From NCBI RefSeq assembly GCF_013283875.1, contig NZ_CP054139.1:2542001-2606000 (forward strand): DNA of 64,000 nt. Direction: 5' to 3'. Numbering within the stretch: the first letter of the stretch is position 1; each line of letters starts with the position of its first letter. A program made the position numbers and the translations under genes. This document shows positions 63,580 through 64,000 of this stretch, piece after piece. Source of the DNA: Mucilaginibacter mali. Its GTDB lineage: Bacteria > Bacteroidota > Bacteroidia > Sphingobacteriales > Sphingobacteriaceae. The notes beneath the pieces are model-generated. The model ran no database searches. It was not told the DNA's origin and worked only from the letters and a program-made list of their open reading frames with translations.

Positions 63580-64000
63580 CTACTCTACCTTTAACAATTT
63601 GGCAGGTTCTTTTCCCCACACATCGTTAAAATATGTAACATCCTGCATCAACAACCCCGGCGAATTTTTTAGTTTGATCAGCACATGGTTATCCAGCGGG
63701 CGTACCAGTTTTATGCCCGATAGTTTCGCGCCGGGGCTATCATCTAAAAATATCGCGTAACGGCTGTCGCGCTTTTCATAATTAAAAGTGCTATTCTGCA
63801 CACTCAGGCCCTTTACATGCCTTGCCCATAAAGCATACGATGGCTGGATCTTCAAATCGGCGGCATTGTATTGGCCAACGCCTAACTCGTTAGTGGTGTT
63901 CAGCGTATCTGATGCCGGGTTACCGCCCTTCACCAGGATGTTTACATCGTTAAAGCTTACTCCGTTTACATAGCCGGTATGCTTGCCATTAGGCAGTTTA
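63580..64000 (-). CDS. GH28-like protein, C-terminal part (partial)
   Basis: The frame enters from the right edge (KLPNGKHTGYVNGVSF...) and ends at a TAG at 63580. The visible 139 residues contain ALWARHVKGLSVQNSTFNY and DDSPGAKLSGIKLVRP, which match the C-terminal beta-helix turns of the two GH28 proteins at 55,399 and 59,221. The catalytic part is outside the window. It reads toward the AraC operon from 106 bases upstream. Confidence 0.8.
   Translation of the reverse strand, partial: KLPNGKHTGYVNGVSFNDVNILVKGGNPASDTLNTTNELGVGQYNAADLKIQPSYALWARHVKGLSVQNSTFNYEKRDSRYAIFLDDSPGAKLSGIKLVRPLDNHVLIKLKNSPGLLMQDVTYFNDVWGKEPAKLLKVE

Noticed and set aside
1..64000. CRISPR array, prophage or insertion sequence
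   Set aside because: No regularly spaced direct repeats, Cas genes, phage structural genes or transposase frames were seen.

Overview
The window looks like a chromosome segment from a Sphingobacteriaceae-type Bacteroidota, most like Mucilaginibacter or Pedobacter. This is judged from gene content only. Supporting signs are a type III glutamine synthetase, two SusC/SusD pairs, an ECF sigma/FecR/STN-SusC signalling set, a fused alpha/beta 2-oxoacid dehydrogenase E1, TAnnTTTG-type promoter boxes, A-rich leaders instead of strong Shine-Dalgarno sites, and a tmRNA whose tag reads GENNYALAA.

Layout. 0-13.9 kb is mostly housekeeping: glnN, a DinB-like protein, two unrelated L,D-transpeptidases facing each other, a nitroreductase, the fused E1, a DUF1573 protein, an aminotransferase, a beta-barrel protein, a zinc-ribbon membrane protein and a HopJ-family protein. 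At 14-16.5 kb there is an MBOAT O-acyltransferase with an SGNH-like partner. 16.8-24.6 kb carries a propeller-type sensor kinase, a YD-repeat lipoprotein, a small A+T-rich island of ORFans bounded by related short motifs, a histidine kinase that stops before its ATPase domain, and an HTH protein. The tmRNA gene lies at 24.85-25.22 kb.

25.3-32 kb is a leftward rhamnogalacturonan-type operon: SSS symporter, GH27, PL26 exo-lyase, DUF6250. 32.6-36 kb holds a PagL-like deacylase, a lipoprotein, a Dabb protein and a serine hydrolase. 36-43.8 kb has a Tat-exported phospholipase C divergent from a SusC/SusD pair, with the apparent tail of a decayed membrane-protein gene between them. Two small genes (a VOC protein and an unrecognised protein) follow at 43.9-45 kb.

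45-64 kb is a large leftward carbohydrate locus. An ECF sigma factor and FecR lie upstream of a SusC with an STN domain, a SusD, a FAS1-like lipoprotein and a small barrel, followed by a PL6 lyase. Further upstream, a compact operon runs AraC regulator, PQQ-type sugar dehydrogenase, cytochrome c, GH28, six-hairpin glycosidase, GH28. A third GH28-like gene is cut by the window edge. The likely logic is outer-membrane capture of acidic or pectic oligosaccharides, periplasmic cleavage, and partial oxidation of released sugars into the respiratory chain; the substrate itself is inferred, not shown. Short hairpin repeats are scattered through the window. I saw no CRISPR array, prophage, complete insertion sequence or recognised defence system.
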